Part shown: in pieces, positions 8,436-16,929 of the stretch
Layout of the letters: each line of letters begins with the position of its first letter
Position numbering within the stretch: the first letter of the stretch is position 1
Assembly: GCF_033097525.1 (NCBI RefSeq)
Contig: NZ_CP109907.1
Span: 4,650,001 to 4,714,000 of the forward strand
Reading direction: 5' to 3'
Source: Sphingobacterium sp. UGAL515B_05
GTDB lineage: Bacteria; Bacteroidota; Bacteroidia; Sphingobacteriales; Sphingobacteriaceae
DNA length: 64,000 nucleotides
The notes under the pieces: generated by a model
Database searches by the model: none
Seen by the model: the letters and a program-made list of their open reading frames with translations, nothing else
What the model was told of the DNA's origin: nothing
Made by a program: the position numbers and the translations under genes

Positions 8436-9530
8436 TTAATTGGGGAAAAATAAGCGCACCTCGGTCCCTTGGTTTTCGCGGCTAAAGATGGCCATCTGTG
8501 CTTTGAGTCTTTCAAGGAGTTCCTGGACAATAAATAATCCTATGCCTTTACCATTGTAGTCCGTCGAGTTGGATCCGCGTTGTCTTTCCATGCGGATATT
8601 TTCGAGTTCATGCTGTGGAATGCCAATACCGTTATCTTTGATAAAATACAATACGCCATTTGTTACTTTTTCACTATAAATATATACTTGTGCCTTTTTA
8701 TTGGCTGATGAGTATTTAATGGCATTGTTGATCAGGTTGGTGAAGACTTGGTATATTCCATTTTGATCACTATTTAATGGGAAAAGATCACCAAAGATAA
8801 GCTCTGTATGATGACTGCGATATAATAGTTTAGCTTCTCGGCACCAATTTGGAAGGGTAAGATCCAAGCGAATGTACTGCTTCCTTAGGCTATTAATTGG
8901 AGCAAGACTCAGCTCTACTGTTTTGTCAATAATATCTGCGATGTTCTCAAGAGATTGATCAATCACATCATAGAGTTCTACCCGGCGGCTCGATTGCATA
9001 TCTAAATGTTCTTTCAGTACACCTATTCCTAATTTAGCAAGCGCTAAAGGATTCTTGGCGTCATGAGAAAGAGTGTACGATATCATTCGAAGGTTCGTTG
9101 CCGGATTGATTGTTATATTTTCTTGATCTGTGGGTTTATCTTTATGTATTTTATGGGTAACATCTGTGGCTGTATGTAGGATAGAATAAGTTCGACCCCG
9201 CTTATCAAACAAAGGCTTATATTCAAAATCAAAATAGCGCTTCATTTTGAAATCACGGTCTATGATGGTTGCTGGTGTATCAAAGGCCCTATAGGTGACA
9301 CCGCTATCCCAAACATTACGGAGTATATCTGTAAATCCTTCCTCAGTAAATACAGGAAAAACCTCTGCAAAGGAATGTCCAAAGATTTCATTCTCACTAC
9401 GCCATATGTTTAGCATACGCGAATTAGCAAATGCGATATTGAGGTTTGAGTTATCATAAATGGCAGTTGCAATAGGCATCTGACTTAGTGCTTCAAAGAA
9501 AATCGGAACATTCTTTTGAGGTTTTTGCAT
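8436..9530 (-). CDS. PAS-domain sensor histidine kinase
   Basis: A 364-residue soluble kinase with one PAS domain (about residues 12-128), a dimerisation region with the likely phospho-acceptor His156 in ISYTLSHDAKNPLALA, and a HATPase_c domain carrying an N box (VFTNLINNAIKYSS), G1 (DNGIGI) and G2 (GKGIGLFIVQ). The H-box (SHDAKNP rather than SHELRTP) is of the variant common in Bacteroidota PAS kinases. Its PAS domain resembles the first PAS domain of the kinase at 3641-5761 (shared patterns such as FDFEYKPL versus FDFTYEPL), which suggests duplication. No cognate regulator is nearby. Confidence 0.92.
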   Translation of the reverse strand: MQKPQKNVPIFFEALSQMPIATAIYDNSNLNIAFANSRMLNIWRSENEIFGHSFAEVFPVFTEEGFTDILRNVWDSGVTYRAFDTPATIIDRDFKMKRYFDFEYKPLFDKRGRTYSILHTATDVTHKIHKDKPTDQENITINPATNLRMISYTLSHDAKNPLALAKLGIGVLKEHLDMQSSRRVELYDVIDQSLENIADIIDKTVELSLAPINSLRKQYIRLDLTLPNWCREAKLLYRSHHTELIFGDLFPLNSDQNGIYQVFTNLINNAIKYSSANKKAQVYIYSEKVTNGVLYFIKDNGIGIPQHELENIRMERQRGSNSTDYNGKGIGLFIVQELLERLKAQMAIFSRENQGTEVRLFFPN

Positions 9531-9816
9531 ATTGGAGCGAATGAGTGTTTATTACCACAGTAATAAGGTAAAAATACGCAAAGATCAAGCCAATATTTAG
9601 CTTTTTTGCATTTCTTGTTGTTATTTGAAGTTACGTTTTGGTTGTAGACAATAGCTATAAATGGTACAGATGAGTTAAGGACTAATGGTCGATTCAAGGT
9701 GCCAATTTTTTTCGCATTATTTAAACTCAATAAAAAACAAAATATGATTATATTTAATAAACTTCACGGGAGATTGTAAGTTAAGGAATAACTAGGAATT
9801 TGTAATCGTACCAACT

Positions 9817-10272
9817 ATGGACAAGTATTTGGAAATTAGAGAATATGATGCTCGGGACAGAAATAAACTGATTGATATTCTTTATATGAATATACCGAAG
9901 TACTTTGCGGAGAGTGAGGTCGCCGACTTCGAAGAATATCTTGACAAGGAGGTGGAAGCCTATTTTGTCGCACTGGTTAATGGGCAAATTGTTGGTGGTG
10001 GTGGGGTCGGATTTTCGGATGATGAGCAAACAGGATTTTTAAGTTGGAGTTTTTTAAATCCAAAATATCATGGATTTGGTTTTGGTAAAGCCTTATTGAA
10101 TTATCGCATTGGCTTTCTATACAGCCATCATCAGGTTGAAAAAATAGAAGTTGGAACCTCCCAATTTACATTCGGATTCTATAAAAAAAATGGGTTTATA
10201 CTAAGAGAAATCCATAAAGACTATTGGGCTGAAGGTTTTGATTTATATGATATGGTCCATACAAGGGAATAG
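9817..10272 (+). CDS. GNAT-family N-acetyltransferase
   Basis: A 151-residue single-domain GNAT. It shows the canonical order: YFVALVNGQIVGGGGVGF (beta-4), SWSFLNPKYHGFGFGKALLNY containing the acetyl-CoA pyrophosphate loop of the Q/R-x-x-G-x-G/A type (here YHGFGFGKAL), and the C-terminal FYKKNGFILRE with the Y-x-K-x-GF pattern. Substrate unknown. It is a lone gene between the kinase and the DinB gene, which both run on the other strand. Confidence 0.9.
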   Translation: MDKYLEIREYDARDRNKLIDILYMNIPKYFAESEVADFEEYLDKEVEAYFVALVNGQIVGGGGVGFSDDEQTGFLSWSFLNPKYHGFGFGKALLNYRIGFLYSHHQVEKIEVGTSQFTFGFYKKNGFILREIHKDYWAEGFDLYDMVHTRE

Positions 10273-10317
10273 ATAGCAGCATTAATTCGGGTGACAAGCT
10301 GGCGAATAATATGTAGT

Positions 10318-10839
10318 TCATTGATTGAATACGATCAAGTTTTCCTTGATTTGATTCAGGTGATGTAGGGGATGATAGCTCATCAGATAAAACATTTCGC
10401 GAATACTGAGTTTTCCGAGCAGAGGATGCGGCAAAACCAGGCTATCTAGCTCCTCTTCATTGTACTGTGCAAATAGTTGATTGATTGTTGCTAATACTTC
10501 TTCCAGCTGCGCTATCAGATCCTCTTTCTGTGCGGGTAGGATTTCTTCAGGCAAAAATTGACTTGGGGCCTGTCGGCTTGTTTTGAGATAATTGTTACGC
10601 ACTGTATCGTAATCCCAGGTTGTACGTTGTAGAGACCCGAATTTTTGGGCTATGAAATCTTTTGATTGAAGTACCTTTGGAAAGGGTAGAAGTGTTAAGA
10701 GAATATGTTTTAGCTGCTGACCAGCCGTCCATTTTTCATGATTACGATATGAAAAGTGGGGATCAGGTAATACCTCGATATAGGCAATAACGGTATGGTG
10801 GTTGTCAGAAAAGGTTTTGATCAATTCTTGTCTATTCAT
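10318..10839 (-). CDS. DinB-family protein (four-helix metal-dependent hydrolase fold)
   Basis: A 173-residue helical protein of the DinB/YfiT type. Three histidines stand at the family's metal positions: in the N-terminal part (WTAGQQLKHILL), and at the C-terminus (YHPLHHLNQI). Members include thiol transferases using bacillithiol or mycothiol, but most are uncharacterised. ATG at 10839 fits the family N-terminus (helix beginning NRQELIKTF). It is isolated, with an intergenic spacer of about 220 bases upstream. Confidence 0.85.
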   Translation of the reverse strand: MNRQELIKTFSDNHHTVIAYIEVLPDPHFSYRNHEKWTAGQQLKHILLTLLPFPKVLQSKDFIAQKFGSLQRTTWDYDTVRNNYLKTSRQAPSQFLPEEILPAQKEDLIAQLEEVLATINQLFAQYNEEELDSLVLPHPLLGKLSIREMFYLMSYHPLHHLNQIKENLIVFNQ

Positions 10840-10975
10840 CTTATTTTTAGTATTAATGGATTATTTCGATCGTTTTTTTTAGCTTATTGATAAGTTAATA
10901 TGATGTACTAAAAATATAAAATTATTTGCAAAACTCAGTTATGAATCTCACTTATTCGGAGCCAATCAGAGCTAA

Positions 10976-11005
10976 AAACGGCCGGTATTCATTGCTATAC
11001 CGGCC
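10976..11005 (-). terminator. intrinsic terminator of the metallopeptidase gene
   Basis: GGCCGGTAT (10980-10988) pairs exactly with ATACCGGCC (10997-11005) over an 8-base loop. Read on the minus strand the hairpin is followed by CGTTTTT, placing it 57 bases after the stop of the metallopeptidase gene. Confidence 0.8.
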
Positions 11006-11061
11006 TATTATTTCACTTATTTAAGAGATGTTCTACCCATCCATAAAGGTTTGTACTCGTT

Positions 11062-12642
11062 TTAATAAACTCCAAAATCAGCGAGATGCGAATAGAAGAA
11101 ATCGCCCCAAGAACTTGTCGATTCTATTTTAAGGTATTGGGTACTAACGGATGTATTAAGATCGACATTGATCCAGGAACCAGCAACTTTGCTCAACTGC
11201 GTCGTTTTGATCAGTGTCCAGCTTACACCATTTGTACTTACGTAAATATTGACATCTTTCATCGCTCCATTTAAATTGTCTCGGTTACGGAAAGCAAGTC
11301 CTTTTACGGTACGTAATGCGCCCATATTGACGGAAAAGAAATGTGGCTGCGGGGTTTGAGTGGACGACCACGGAGTATGCCAGACCGTACTTCTATTCAT
11401 ATCCAATACATTGCTGGCTGGTGATCCAGGCTCATTACTATCGCTAGCTACAATTGACCAACCTGTGGTCGGTAACAATTTATAGGTCACAACCTTGGAT
11501 AAATCGGGGATATTGTTAACGAAGTTATAAGCGTATCCTAAGGTAGTACGGCTTCCATTGACATGGAGAAATCCTATTCTCATTTCGTAATTTCCTGTCA
11601 GATCATAAAAATCAGCTAATGGGCACTCAAATCGAAAACTATCTTGGCCTATTATTTTTGTCGCCCATTGTACGGCATCATAATCGTTATTCACCCCAAA
11701 TGGCTCCCTATCGTGCCAAACAACAATGTCATTGACTGGTTTTGTTGTTGTAAATTTCCCGGAAACGATAATCTTATTGTTCACAAAGCTTGATGACAGG
11801 GATGTTATTTCTGCAGATGCGGACGCGTACCAGTCAGTTCTTACCACAGGGCTGAATACTTGGCTATTGTTAAATGTTGCTGCTGTGGTACTGGTCAAAG
11901 AAGTTGTAGAGATTCCATAGGTCGAATTGCCCGAACCCATCAATGCCGTACCTAAAGTTGGCGCTAACGTTTTATTCATTCTGTTGTGGCTGGCATTTAA
12001 GCCATGGCCCAGTTCGTGAATCATTCCACCTATCCATACAGTTGCTTTCCTTCCAATATCACCGCCTATTCCTAAGTTTTTGGCGTCCAGATTTACATAA
12101 TCTAATGCGTAGCAGCTGGTACCTGTACCATAGAATGGAGGACCTCCCGGATTAGCTGGATCTGTATTGTAGGTTGGAATAATGATTAGATTGTGCTCGC
12201 TTTTTTTTCCTGACGGATTTTGATTAAAATAGCTGTCCACTTCCGCTTTCACAGCGCCGCTGCCCCCTGAGTACGGATAAGTAGCTTTGCCATATTTTCC
12301 AGCAATGTAATGGATATTAATCAGGCTGTCATTGAGCAGATCCAATCCGAAGGATTTTCTGCCGAAGCCTTCGCGGTCCATATTATTTGCAAACATATTT
12401 TGGGCGTCCAACAGGATCTTGCTAAGACGCTTTCTGAAGTTGGGAATGGAATCAACATCATTTGGAACAAAATAGATGACGTTCAGCTTGTAGGGATTAC
12501 TGTTCCATTCATTTGTTACCGAGCTAGTTGATGTTTTTGCTTTTAGAGTTTCGACACTTTCTTCGGTGTTTACCAAGGTCTTGTTACAGGAGGCAGCCCC
12601 TAAAGCGAGGGTTGCAAGCATTAGATTTAAAAGTTTTCTCAT
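11062..12642 (-). CDS. secreted metzincin-like zinc peptidase lipoprotein with F5/8C domain
   Basis: A 526-residue lipoprotein: signal peptide with lipobox GAASC (lipidated Cys19), a peptidase domain (about 50-260) and a C-terminal discoidin/F5/8 type C domain (about 385-526, GWSIVASDSNEPGSPASNVLD onward). The zinc motif is His209-Glu210-x-x-His213-x5-His219, with Glu210 as the general base and a possible Met-turn at Met235 (ALMGSG). This is the metzincin pattern, except that the usual glycine of HExxHxxGxxH is Asn216. The F5/8C domain in such proteins usually binds carbohydrate, so a glycoprotein or cell-surface target is plausible. It is probably displayed on the outer membrane or in the periplasm. 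Exact peptidase family not recognised. Confidence 0.82.
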   Translation of the reverse strand: MRKLLNLMLATLALGAASCNKTLVNTEESVETLKAKTSTSSVTNEWNSNPYKLNVIYFVPNDVDSIPNFRKRLSKILLDAQNMFANNMDREGFGRKSFGLDLLNDSLINIHYIAGKYGKATYPYSGGSGAVKAEVDSYFNQNPSGKKSEHNLIIIPTYNTDPANPGGPPFYGTGTSCYALDYVNLDAKNLGIGGDIGRKATVWIGGMIHELGHGLNASHNRMNKTLAPTLGTALMGSGNSTYGISTTSLTSTTAATFNNSQVFSPVVRTDWYASASAEITSLSSSFVNNKIIVSGKFTTTKPVNDIVVWHDREPFGVNNDYDAVQWATKIIGQDSFRFECPLADFYDLTGNYEMRIGFLHVNGSRTTLGYAYNFVNNIPDLSKVVTYKLLPTTGWSIVASDSNEPGSPASNVLDMNRSTVWHTPWSSTQTPQPHFFSVNMGALRTVKGLAFRNRDNLNGAMKDVNIYVSTNGVSWTLIKTTQLSKVAGSWINVDLNTSVSTQYLKIESTSSWGDFFYSHLADFGVY

Positions 12643-12841
12643 AATGGTTTATATTGTGTATCAATAAATATAAATAAGGCATCTTTTATTGGTGTGTAAA
12701 AAAATAAACTTTTATCACAAATAGTTTAGTCAATCGATTGATTAATCAACTTTTAAAATTGTTTTGTAACATTTTAATTTATTTGAGCATGAAATGATTG
12801 AGAGTTAATAATGGCTGGATAAAATTTAACCGACTTCTTAC

Positions 12842-12871
12842 TTGCTTTTCATCCAGGTCTTATTACATTTG
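12842..12871 (+). promoter_or_regulatory. Bacteroidota-type promoter (TTG-N19-TACATTTG)
   Basis: TTG at 12842-12844 and TACATTTG at 12864-12871 are separated by 19 bases, a good match to the Bacteroidota sigma-A consensus TTTG/TTG-N19-TAnnTTTG. Transcription would start near 12877, so the ATG at 12894 and not the upstream TTG at 12873 is the start of the following gene. Confidence 0.65.
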
Positions 12872-12893
12872 ATTGTATGAATATTTAAATCGT

Positions 12894-13385
12894 ATGGAAA
12901 AAATTAAAAACCTGATATTATTGTTGGGCGCACCCAATGATGAGCAGGGGAATCTCAGCGTTATGGCATTAGATAGAAATGAATGTGCCTATAATTTCTA
13001 TTGTCATAATGAAGGGACTACAATTTTGTGTACCGGCGGCATGGGTGAACATTTCAATCGGACAGAAAAGCCGCATGGCGCTTATGCTCAAGCTTATCTT
13101 ATGGAAAGAGGTGTCGTAGAGAAAGATTTACTTCCATGTGTACTATCCACAAATACTTACGAAGATTTTATGCTATCAAAAGAGATCATCAAAAAGATCT
13201 CTCCAGATCTCTTCATCGTGATTACCTCTGATTTTCACATGAGGCGAGCGAAATTATTGCAAGAAAAACTCATTGACTACCCAAATGTACTGTTTATTGC
13301 TGCAAAATCGACTGTTAGTCCCGACGAGCTTAATTTATTGTTACGGCATGAGCAACAAGCTATCCGGAGAATACTGGGACGTTAA
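12894..13385 (+). CDS. YdcF/DUF218-family protein
   Basis: A 163-residue soluble protein with the DUF218 (YdcF/SanA/ElyC) fold. It shows the opening strand LILLLGAPNDEQG, the glycine-rich ILCTGGMGEHFN segment, STNTYEDFMLSKEII (the conserved S-x-N-T-x-E helix) and ITSDFHMRRAKLL (the T-S-x-x-H-x-x-R motif). SanA and ElyC act in envelope maintenance; soluble YdcF binds S-adenosylmethionine. This copy has no membrane anchor, so it is nearer the YdcF type. The precise reaction is unknown. ATG 12894 is chosen from the promoter position. Confidence 0.88.
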   Translation: MEKIKNLILLLGAPNDEQGNLSVMALDRNECAYNFYCHNEGTTILCTGGMGEHFNRTEKPHGAYAQAYLMERGVVEKDLLPCVLSTNTYEDFMLSKEIIKKISPDLFIVITSDFHMRRAKLLQEKLIDYPNVLFIAAKSTVSPDELNLLLRHEQQAIRRILGR

Positions 13386-13417
13386 ACAGGTGTATTGAAT
13401 AGCACTATTTTTAGCGG

Positions 13418-13446
13418 TTGCCCCTTATGCCGGCAAATTTTTTATA
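13418..13446 (+). terminator. probable intrinsic terminator
   Basis: TTGCC (13418-13422) can pair with GGCAA (13432-13436) and is followed by ATTTTTTT. The stem is only 5 bp, so this is a modest candidate, 30 bases past the DUF218 gene. Confidence 0.5.
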
Positions 13447-13448
13447 CA

Positions 13449-14561
13449 TTAACCCAGTTTCTTTCTGAGCCATTTGCGGACAGGTTCGTCATACCATTTC
13501 AAGCTGACATAGGCTAGTGCAATACTCGCCACCAAAATCAATAGGGCATAAGGCAAAGCTTTTATAAGCGTCATATCCTTATTGTTGCTGATCCAGGCAA
13601 CATAAAAATAGACGAAAGGGTAGTGTACGAGGTATAGCGGGTAAGAGATGTCACCCAAAAATTTACAGAGCTTATTTTCTAATCTGCTGCTTGATATGCT
13701 GCCTGTCCCCAGGTAAACAATTAGGGGGAATACAATGATAATGCATACCGACTCATATATCCCGTTCATCCAGAGCTGTTCTGCTCCACCTATACGAGGC
13801 ATATAAAACACAATGGCGATTAAAATACTACAGTATAAAAATGCATGTCGGATACGGCTCGGGCTCGTTATTCTGGATAGCAGGAGGCCAGCAAAAAAAG
13901 GGTACATGGTGCGGGTGATTCCTATGCGCACTTGTTCAGTATTTAATGTCCAGCCACCGCTAACATCTCCAGTAGGACTTGTGATCGCCAAATGCGCGAG
14001 TGCGACAGCCGCAATAAAGACCAAAATGCTTAACGATGTTTTGGATAGTTTGCGAATACCGATGGCATATAGCATATTGGCAATATATTCAAAAAACAAT
14101 GACCAGCCGACACTATTGAGCGGATGCATTTCCTGCCAGCCTCGAATATCCAAAGAGAGGGGAACGGGAAGAATCGTATAACCAATGAGCATGACCAAAA
14201 GCATTTTCCAGAGCGGAACGGTGTGAATAAGTGGCCAGATTGTAGAATCTGTAAAATAAAAGCCTATTGCACCAAGAGTCATACCTAATAAAACCATCGG
14301 CTGAAGGCGTTCAATACGGCGTTTAAAGAAGGTACCAATAGACATTTTATGCCAACGATCATCATAAGCATAGCCGATCACAAATCCAGATAAAAGAAAG
14401 AAAAAGTCAACGGCCAAATAGCCATGGTTGACCAAGATATCGAGATGTCCTGTTCCCAATGGCTCCGTGAGATGAAAGGTTACAACGATAATCGCAGCGA
14501 CGCCTCGTAGTCCGTCTAAAATGGGATAGTGTGCCTTTGTAGAAAGGTTTTTATTGTTCAT
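13449..14561 (-). CDS. acyltransferase 3 family membrane protein
   Basis: A 370-residue integral membrane protein with about ten hydrophobic segments. The N-terminus has the family signature YPILDGLRGVAAIIVVTFHL (catalytic-type His in VTFH), then DFFFLLSGFVIGYAY. Relatives move acyl groups onto surface sugars, peptidoglycan or antibiotics (OafA, NodX). No SGNH domain is fused and no sugar-pathway genes are beside it, so the acceptor is unknown. Start ATG at 14561 fits the family; an alternative is a few residues later. Confidence 0.92.
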   Translation of the reverse strand: MNNKNLSTKAHYPILDGLRGVAAIIVVTFHLTEPLGTGHLDILVNHGYLAVDFFFLLSGFVIGYAYDDRWHKMSIGTFFKRRIERLQPMVLLGMTLGAIGFYFTDSTIWPLIHTVPLWKMLLVMLIGYTILPVPLSLDIRGWQEMHPLNSVGWSLFFEYIANMLYAIGIRKLSKTSLSILVFIAAVALAHLAITSPTGDVSGGWTLNTEQVRIGITRTMYPFFAGLLLSRITSPSRIRHAFLYCSILIAIVFYMPRIGGAEQLWMNGIYESVCIIIVFPLIVYLGTGSISSSRLENKLCKFLGDISYPLYLVHYPFVYFYVAWISNNKDMTLIKALPYALLILVASIALAYVSLKWYDEPVRKWLRKKLG

Positions 14562-14938
14562 GGCTTCTGATTTTATTTCGAAGATGTCTATGGACTTGCT
14601 AACTGTTTATAAATGTTATTGAATGAACGGCTGAAAATAATGAAATAACAGGTGTAAATTTGATCAAATCGTATCAAAATCCCGATGGTTATTCTCATTT
14701 TTTGTGCTGTACCGAATCGTTTATGGGGATTCACAATTTTTATTGCTGGTACACCCAGCTGCCAGCTTTTATATTCTTATAGAGTGTACATTCCGAAATT
14801 CAATGACCCAAATTTTTCATATCTTGCTGTCCAATTCACAAATGCTTTCTTCGACCGTCAGTTTACGTGAAATCGAGAAGCTCCCTTTGTGCATTGAAAA
14901 TTCCGCTGTGCATTTATAAACATAAATTAATAAAAGAA
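14562..14938. other. intergenic region without a supported gene
   Basis: About 375 bases. Short open stretches of 60-70 codons exist on the plus strand, but none has a ribosome-binding context, a conserved pattern or a sensible composition. The sequence must hold the promoters of the divergent acyltransferase gene and of the interrupted gene at 14939. I see no repeat or terminator. Confidence 0.5.
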
Positions 14939-15244
14939 ATGATCGTTGTTAAAGTAACCTATAGTGTCCATGATGACTATGTACATACGAATAAAAAAAT
15001 GATTGAAAGCTTTCTCAAAGATTTCAGGAAGTTAGATGGAACACAATTCCTGTATACTATTTTGCAGGGTGGTGAAAGCAATACTTTCGTACATATTTCC
15101 TAGTATAAGAATAAAGAGATACAGGATCAATTGCTGAAAGTACCGAGCTTTCTCCATTTTCAGGAACAAAGAGATAAAAACCTTGCTGTTGAGCCCAAAA
15201 TTGAGTTTATGAACTTTATAGGGAGCTCAAACGATCCGTTTTAG
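14939..15244 (+). pseudogene. small ABM/monooxygenase-like protein interrupted by one amber codon
   Basis: ATG 14939 opens a frame of 54 codons that stops at TAG 15101-15103 and then continues in the same frame for 46 codons to TAG 15242-15244. The joined product of 101 residues (begins MIVVKVTYSVHDDYVHTN; after the stop YKNKEIQDQLLKVPSFLHFQ) reads as one complete ferredoxin-like ABM-type domain, of a kind common in Sphingobacteriaceae. The TAG sits where a Gln/His-type residue would precede YKNKEI; a single C-to-T change of CAG would explain it. This looks like a recent nonsense mutation or a sequencing error. Suppression or programmed readthrough is possible but less likely. Confidence 0.72.
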
Positions 15245-15279
15245 CGAAGGAGAGACCGCGCTTCATGCAAAAGATATGT

Positions 15280-15579
15280 TTAATCACTATAGGCAATTAA
15301 ACCACTTTGTTTGTTACTTGCAATGTCAAGTATTTGGATGAAGCTATTTATGTCTGTATCCATTTGGAGTCCCTTGTTTAATATAATTTGCTGAGTTTGT
15401 TTAATCAGAGCAGTATCTAGCCTGAAATCTGTATAATAGTCAAATCGTGTGGCGATTATGCCTTTTTGCCGAAGGCTGCTGAAAGTTTTTTCGTCAAGTT
15501 GTCCAGCGAAAACCAATCCTGCCTTTTCAGGGAAATCTGGTTTTAATTGTTTATCATCAATAATATAGAAATCTAACAT
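15280..15579 (-). CDS. conserved-looking partner of the AAA_28 ATPase, unknown function
   Basis: A 99-residue soluble protein (begins MLDFYIIDDKQLKPDFPEK) that I do not recognise. It has alternating alpha/beta character and no signal peptide or membrane segment. The upstream ATPase stops at TGA 15583-15581 and this ATG begins at 15579, leaving a single base between them (TGA-g-ATG). Such spacing implies translational coupling and joint function. A TTG further upstream (15600) inside the ATPase gene is a possible but weaker start. A frameshifted C-terminal part of the ATPase is an alternative, but the upstream protein already looks complete. Confidence 0.6.
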   Translation of the reverse strand: MLDFYIIDDKQLKPDFPEKAGLVFAGQLDEKTFSSLRQKGIIATRFDYYTDFRLDTALIKQTQQIILNKGLQMDTDINSFIQILDIASNKQSGLIAYSD

Positions 15580-15580
15580 C

Positions 15581-16093
15581 TCAGGATTTAATTTTAGCAA
15601 GTATTTGGTTATTACGACTCGATAATGGGCCGTTTACTTCAATAGCTTGTATACTAAAGTCGTCAATCCAATCGCGGAGTAAATCATTAACTTTAGATCT
15701 AAGTTTGGGTAGATCCGACTTGTGGCAAGGTATCAAATCGGGGTCTTCAATGGGGACAAACACCAAAAGATCAATTTCGGCCAATACAGCAAAGGCTTTT
15801 TCAAAAAGGAACTGAATATTTTTCTTTGGATCAAGAATATGCAGATAAGCTAAGATGTCGAGTACACATCTATCGAATATTACATTGTCTCCGCTTTGTG
15901 AAATTAGCTGGGCAGCGTAGTTAAATTGCTCAACGAAATCTTCGGCAGTGGGTTCTTCAAGGAATTCATGCCCCGATGATTCCAGCTGATAGTAGGGTTC
16001 TACTTCCAGTGTATATCCGGGAAGCTTTTCTAGAAGCTCTTCTGCTAAGGTGGTTTTACCTACTTTGTGCGTGCCAAATAGGGCAATTCTCAT
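15581..16093 (-). CDS. AAA_28 (NadR/Ttd14-like) P-loop ATPase
   Basis: A 170-residue P-loop protein. Walker A is at residues 7-15 (GTHKVGKTT). A DRCVLDILAYL segment near residue 75 matches the D-R-x-x-x-D motif of NadR-type and deoxynucleoside-kinase-like domains. IDLLVFVPIED forms a later core strand, followed by an arginine-bearing lid region (PKLRSKVNDLLRDWI). The fold suggests phosphorylation of a nucleoside or similar small molecule, or a signalling ATPase, but no substrate is proven for this group. It is the first gene of a two-gene unit with the 99-residue partner at 15280-15579. Its start ATG follows AT-rich DNA. Confidence 0.82.
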   Translation of the reverse strand: MRIALFGTHKVGKTTLAEELLEKLPGYTLEVEPYYQLESSGHEFLEEPTAEDFVEQFNYAAQLISQSGDNVIFDRCVLDILAYLHILDPKKNIQFLFEKAFAVLAEIDLLVFVPIEDPDLIPCHKSDLPKLRSKVNDLLRDWIDDFSIQAIEVNGPLSSRNNQILAKIKS

Positions 16094-16240
16094 TTTTAAA
16101 TTTATTTTATGAACTACGCTGTCAATATCTAAGGTAATGTTGTTAAACGAGAAAAGCTAATTAAATATCCGATATGCTAAATAACGATGATCAAATGAAG
16201 ATTTTACATCGCAATTTTATTCATCATATCCTTGTTTTTC

Positions 16241-16248
16241 TAACTTTG
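16241..16248 (+). promoter_or_regulatory. promoter -7 element TAACTTTG
   Basis: An exact match to TAnnTTTG lies 41 bases before the Crp/Fnr start. No clear TTG -33 element is found at 19 bases, so this rests on the -7 box alone. Confidence 0.45.
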
Positions 16249-16289
16249 AGTCTTAATCGGATATAGATAACATAGCAACAGTTCATTTG

Positions 16290-16853
16290 ATGGGAAAAAT
16301 ACAATATTATCTTAAAAACAATACGCGTATTGCCGATGAGCACATAGACCAGATAAGCAGATGCTTCAGACTACAGCATTTAAAAAAGAATACCCTGTTG
16401 CTGTCAGAGGGAGAGACTTGTAAAGATTTATATTTTGTTCATCGCGGTAGTATTAGAACATACTTTGTAACCGCGCGGGGGCAGGAAAAAACGAGACATA
16501 TCGCATTCGAAAATGCTATTATTACCTCAATCTCTAGCTTTATATCGCAAAAAAAGTCAACTGAATTCGTCGAAACGCTCGAAAATTCAGAACTATATGC
16601 AATAAACCATAAAGATTTTTATCAGTTATTGTCAGATATCCCGCTGTGGGAAAAATATTACCGGCAATTTTTGGAAAGTACTTATTTATGCCAGAATCAG
16701 AAGATGGAGAATCGTATAACACTTTCGGCTAAACAGCGCTATGACAAACTCATGAGTGAAGAACCAATCTATATCCAACGGCTTTCAAACAGAATACTTG
16801 CCTCTTATCTTGATATTACACAAGAAACGTTGAGTAGGCTTAAATCGAAATGA
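16290..16853 (+). CDS. Crp/Fnr-family transcriptional regulator
   Basis: A 187-residue protein with a cyclic-nucleotide-binding-like beta-barrel (about residues 18-115: HLKKNTLLLSEGETCKDLYFVHRGSIRTYF) and a C-terminal helix-turn-helix (NRILASYLDITQETLSRLKSK). The end of the recognition helix matches the Bacteroidota Crp group. The phosphate-binding cassette of true CRP (GE-x6-RSA) is not preserved, so cAMP binding is unlikely. No iron-sulfur cysteines of the Fnr type are seen. ATG 16290 is preferred over the overlapping TTG at 16287. Targets are unknown. Confidence 0.9.
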   Translation: MGKIQYYLKNNTRIADEHIDQISRCFRLQHLKKNTLLLSEGETCKDLYFVHRGSIRTYFVTARGQEKTRHIAFENAIITSISSFISQKKSTEFVETLENSELYAINHKDFYQLLSDIPLWEKYYRQFLESTYLCQNQKMENRITLSAKQRYDKLMSEEPIYIQRLSNRILASYLDITQETLSRLKSK

Positions 16854-16929
16854 TTTTTTGACATACATCAACGCGTCTAAAGTTGGAATGTTTTAAATTT
16901 GATTAGTTACATTTTTAAAAATAATCAAT

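Noticed and set aside
9485..9730. 81-codon minus-strand frame overlapping the PAS kinase start
   Set aside because: Composition is poor, the overlap is out of frame with a well-supported gene, and no domain is seen.
14685..14919. Two overlapping 60-70 codon plus-strand frames
   Set aside because: They use hydrophobic, irregular composition with no start context, and the second overlaps nothing that would support coding.
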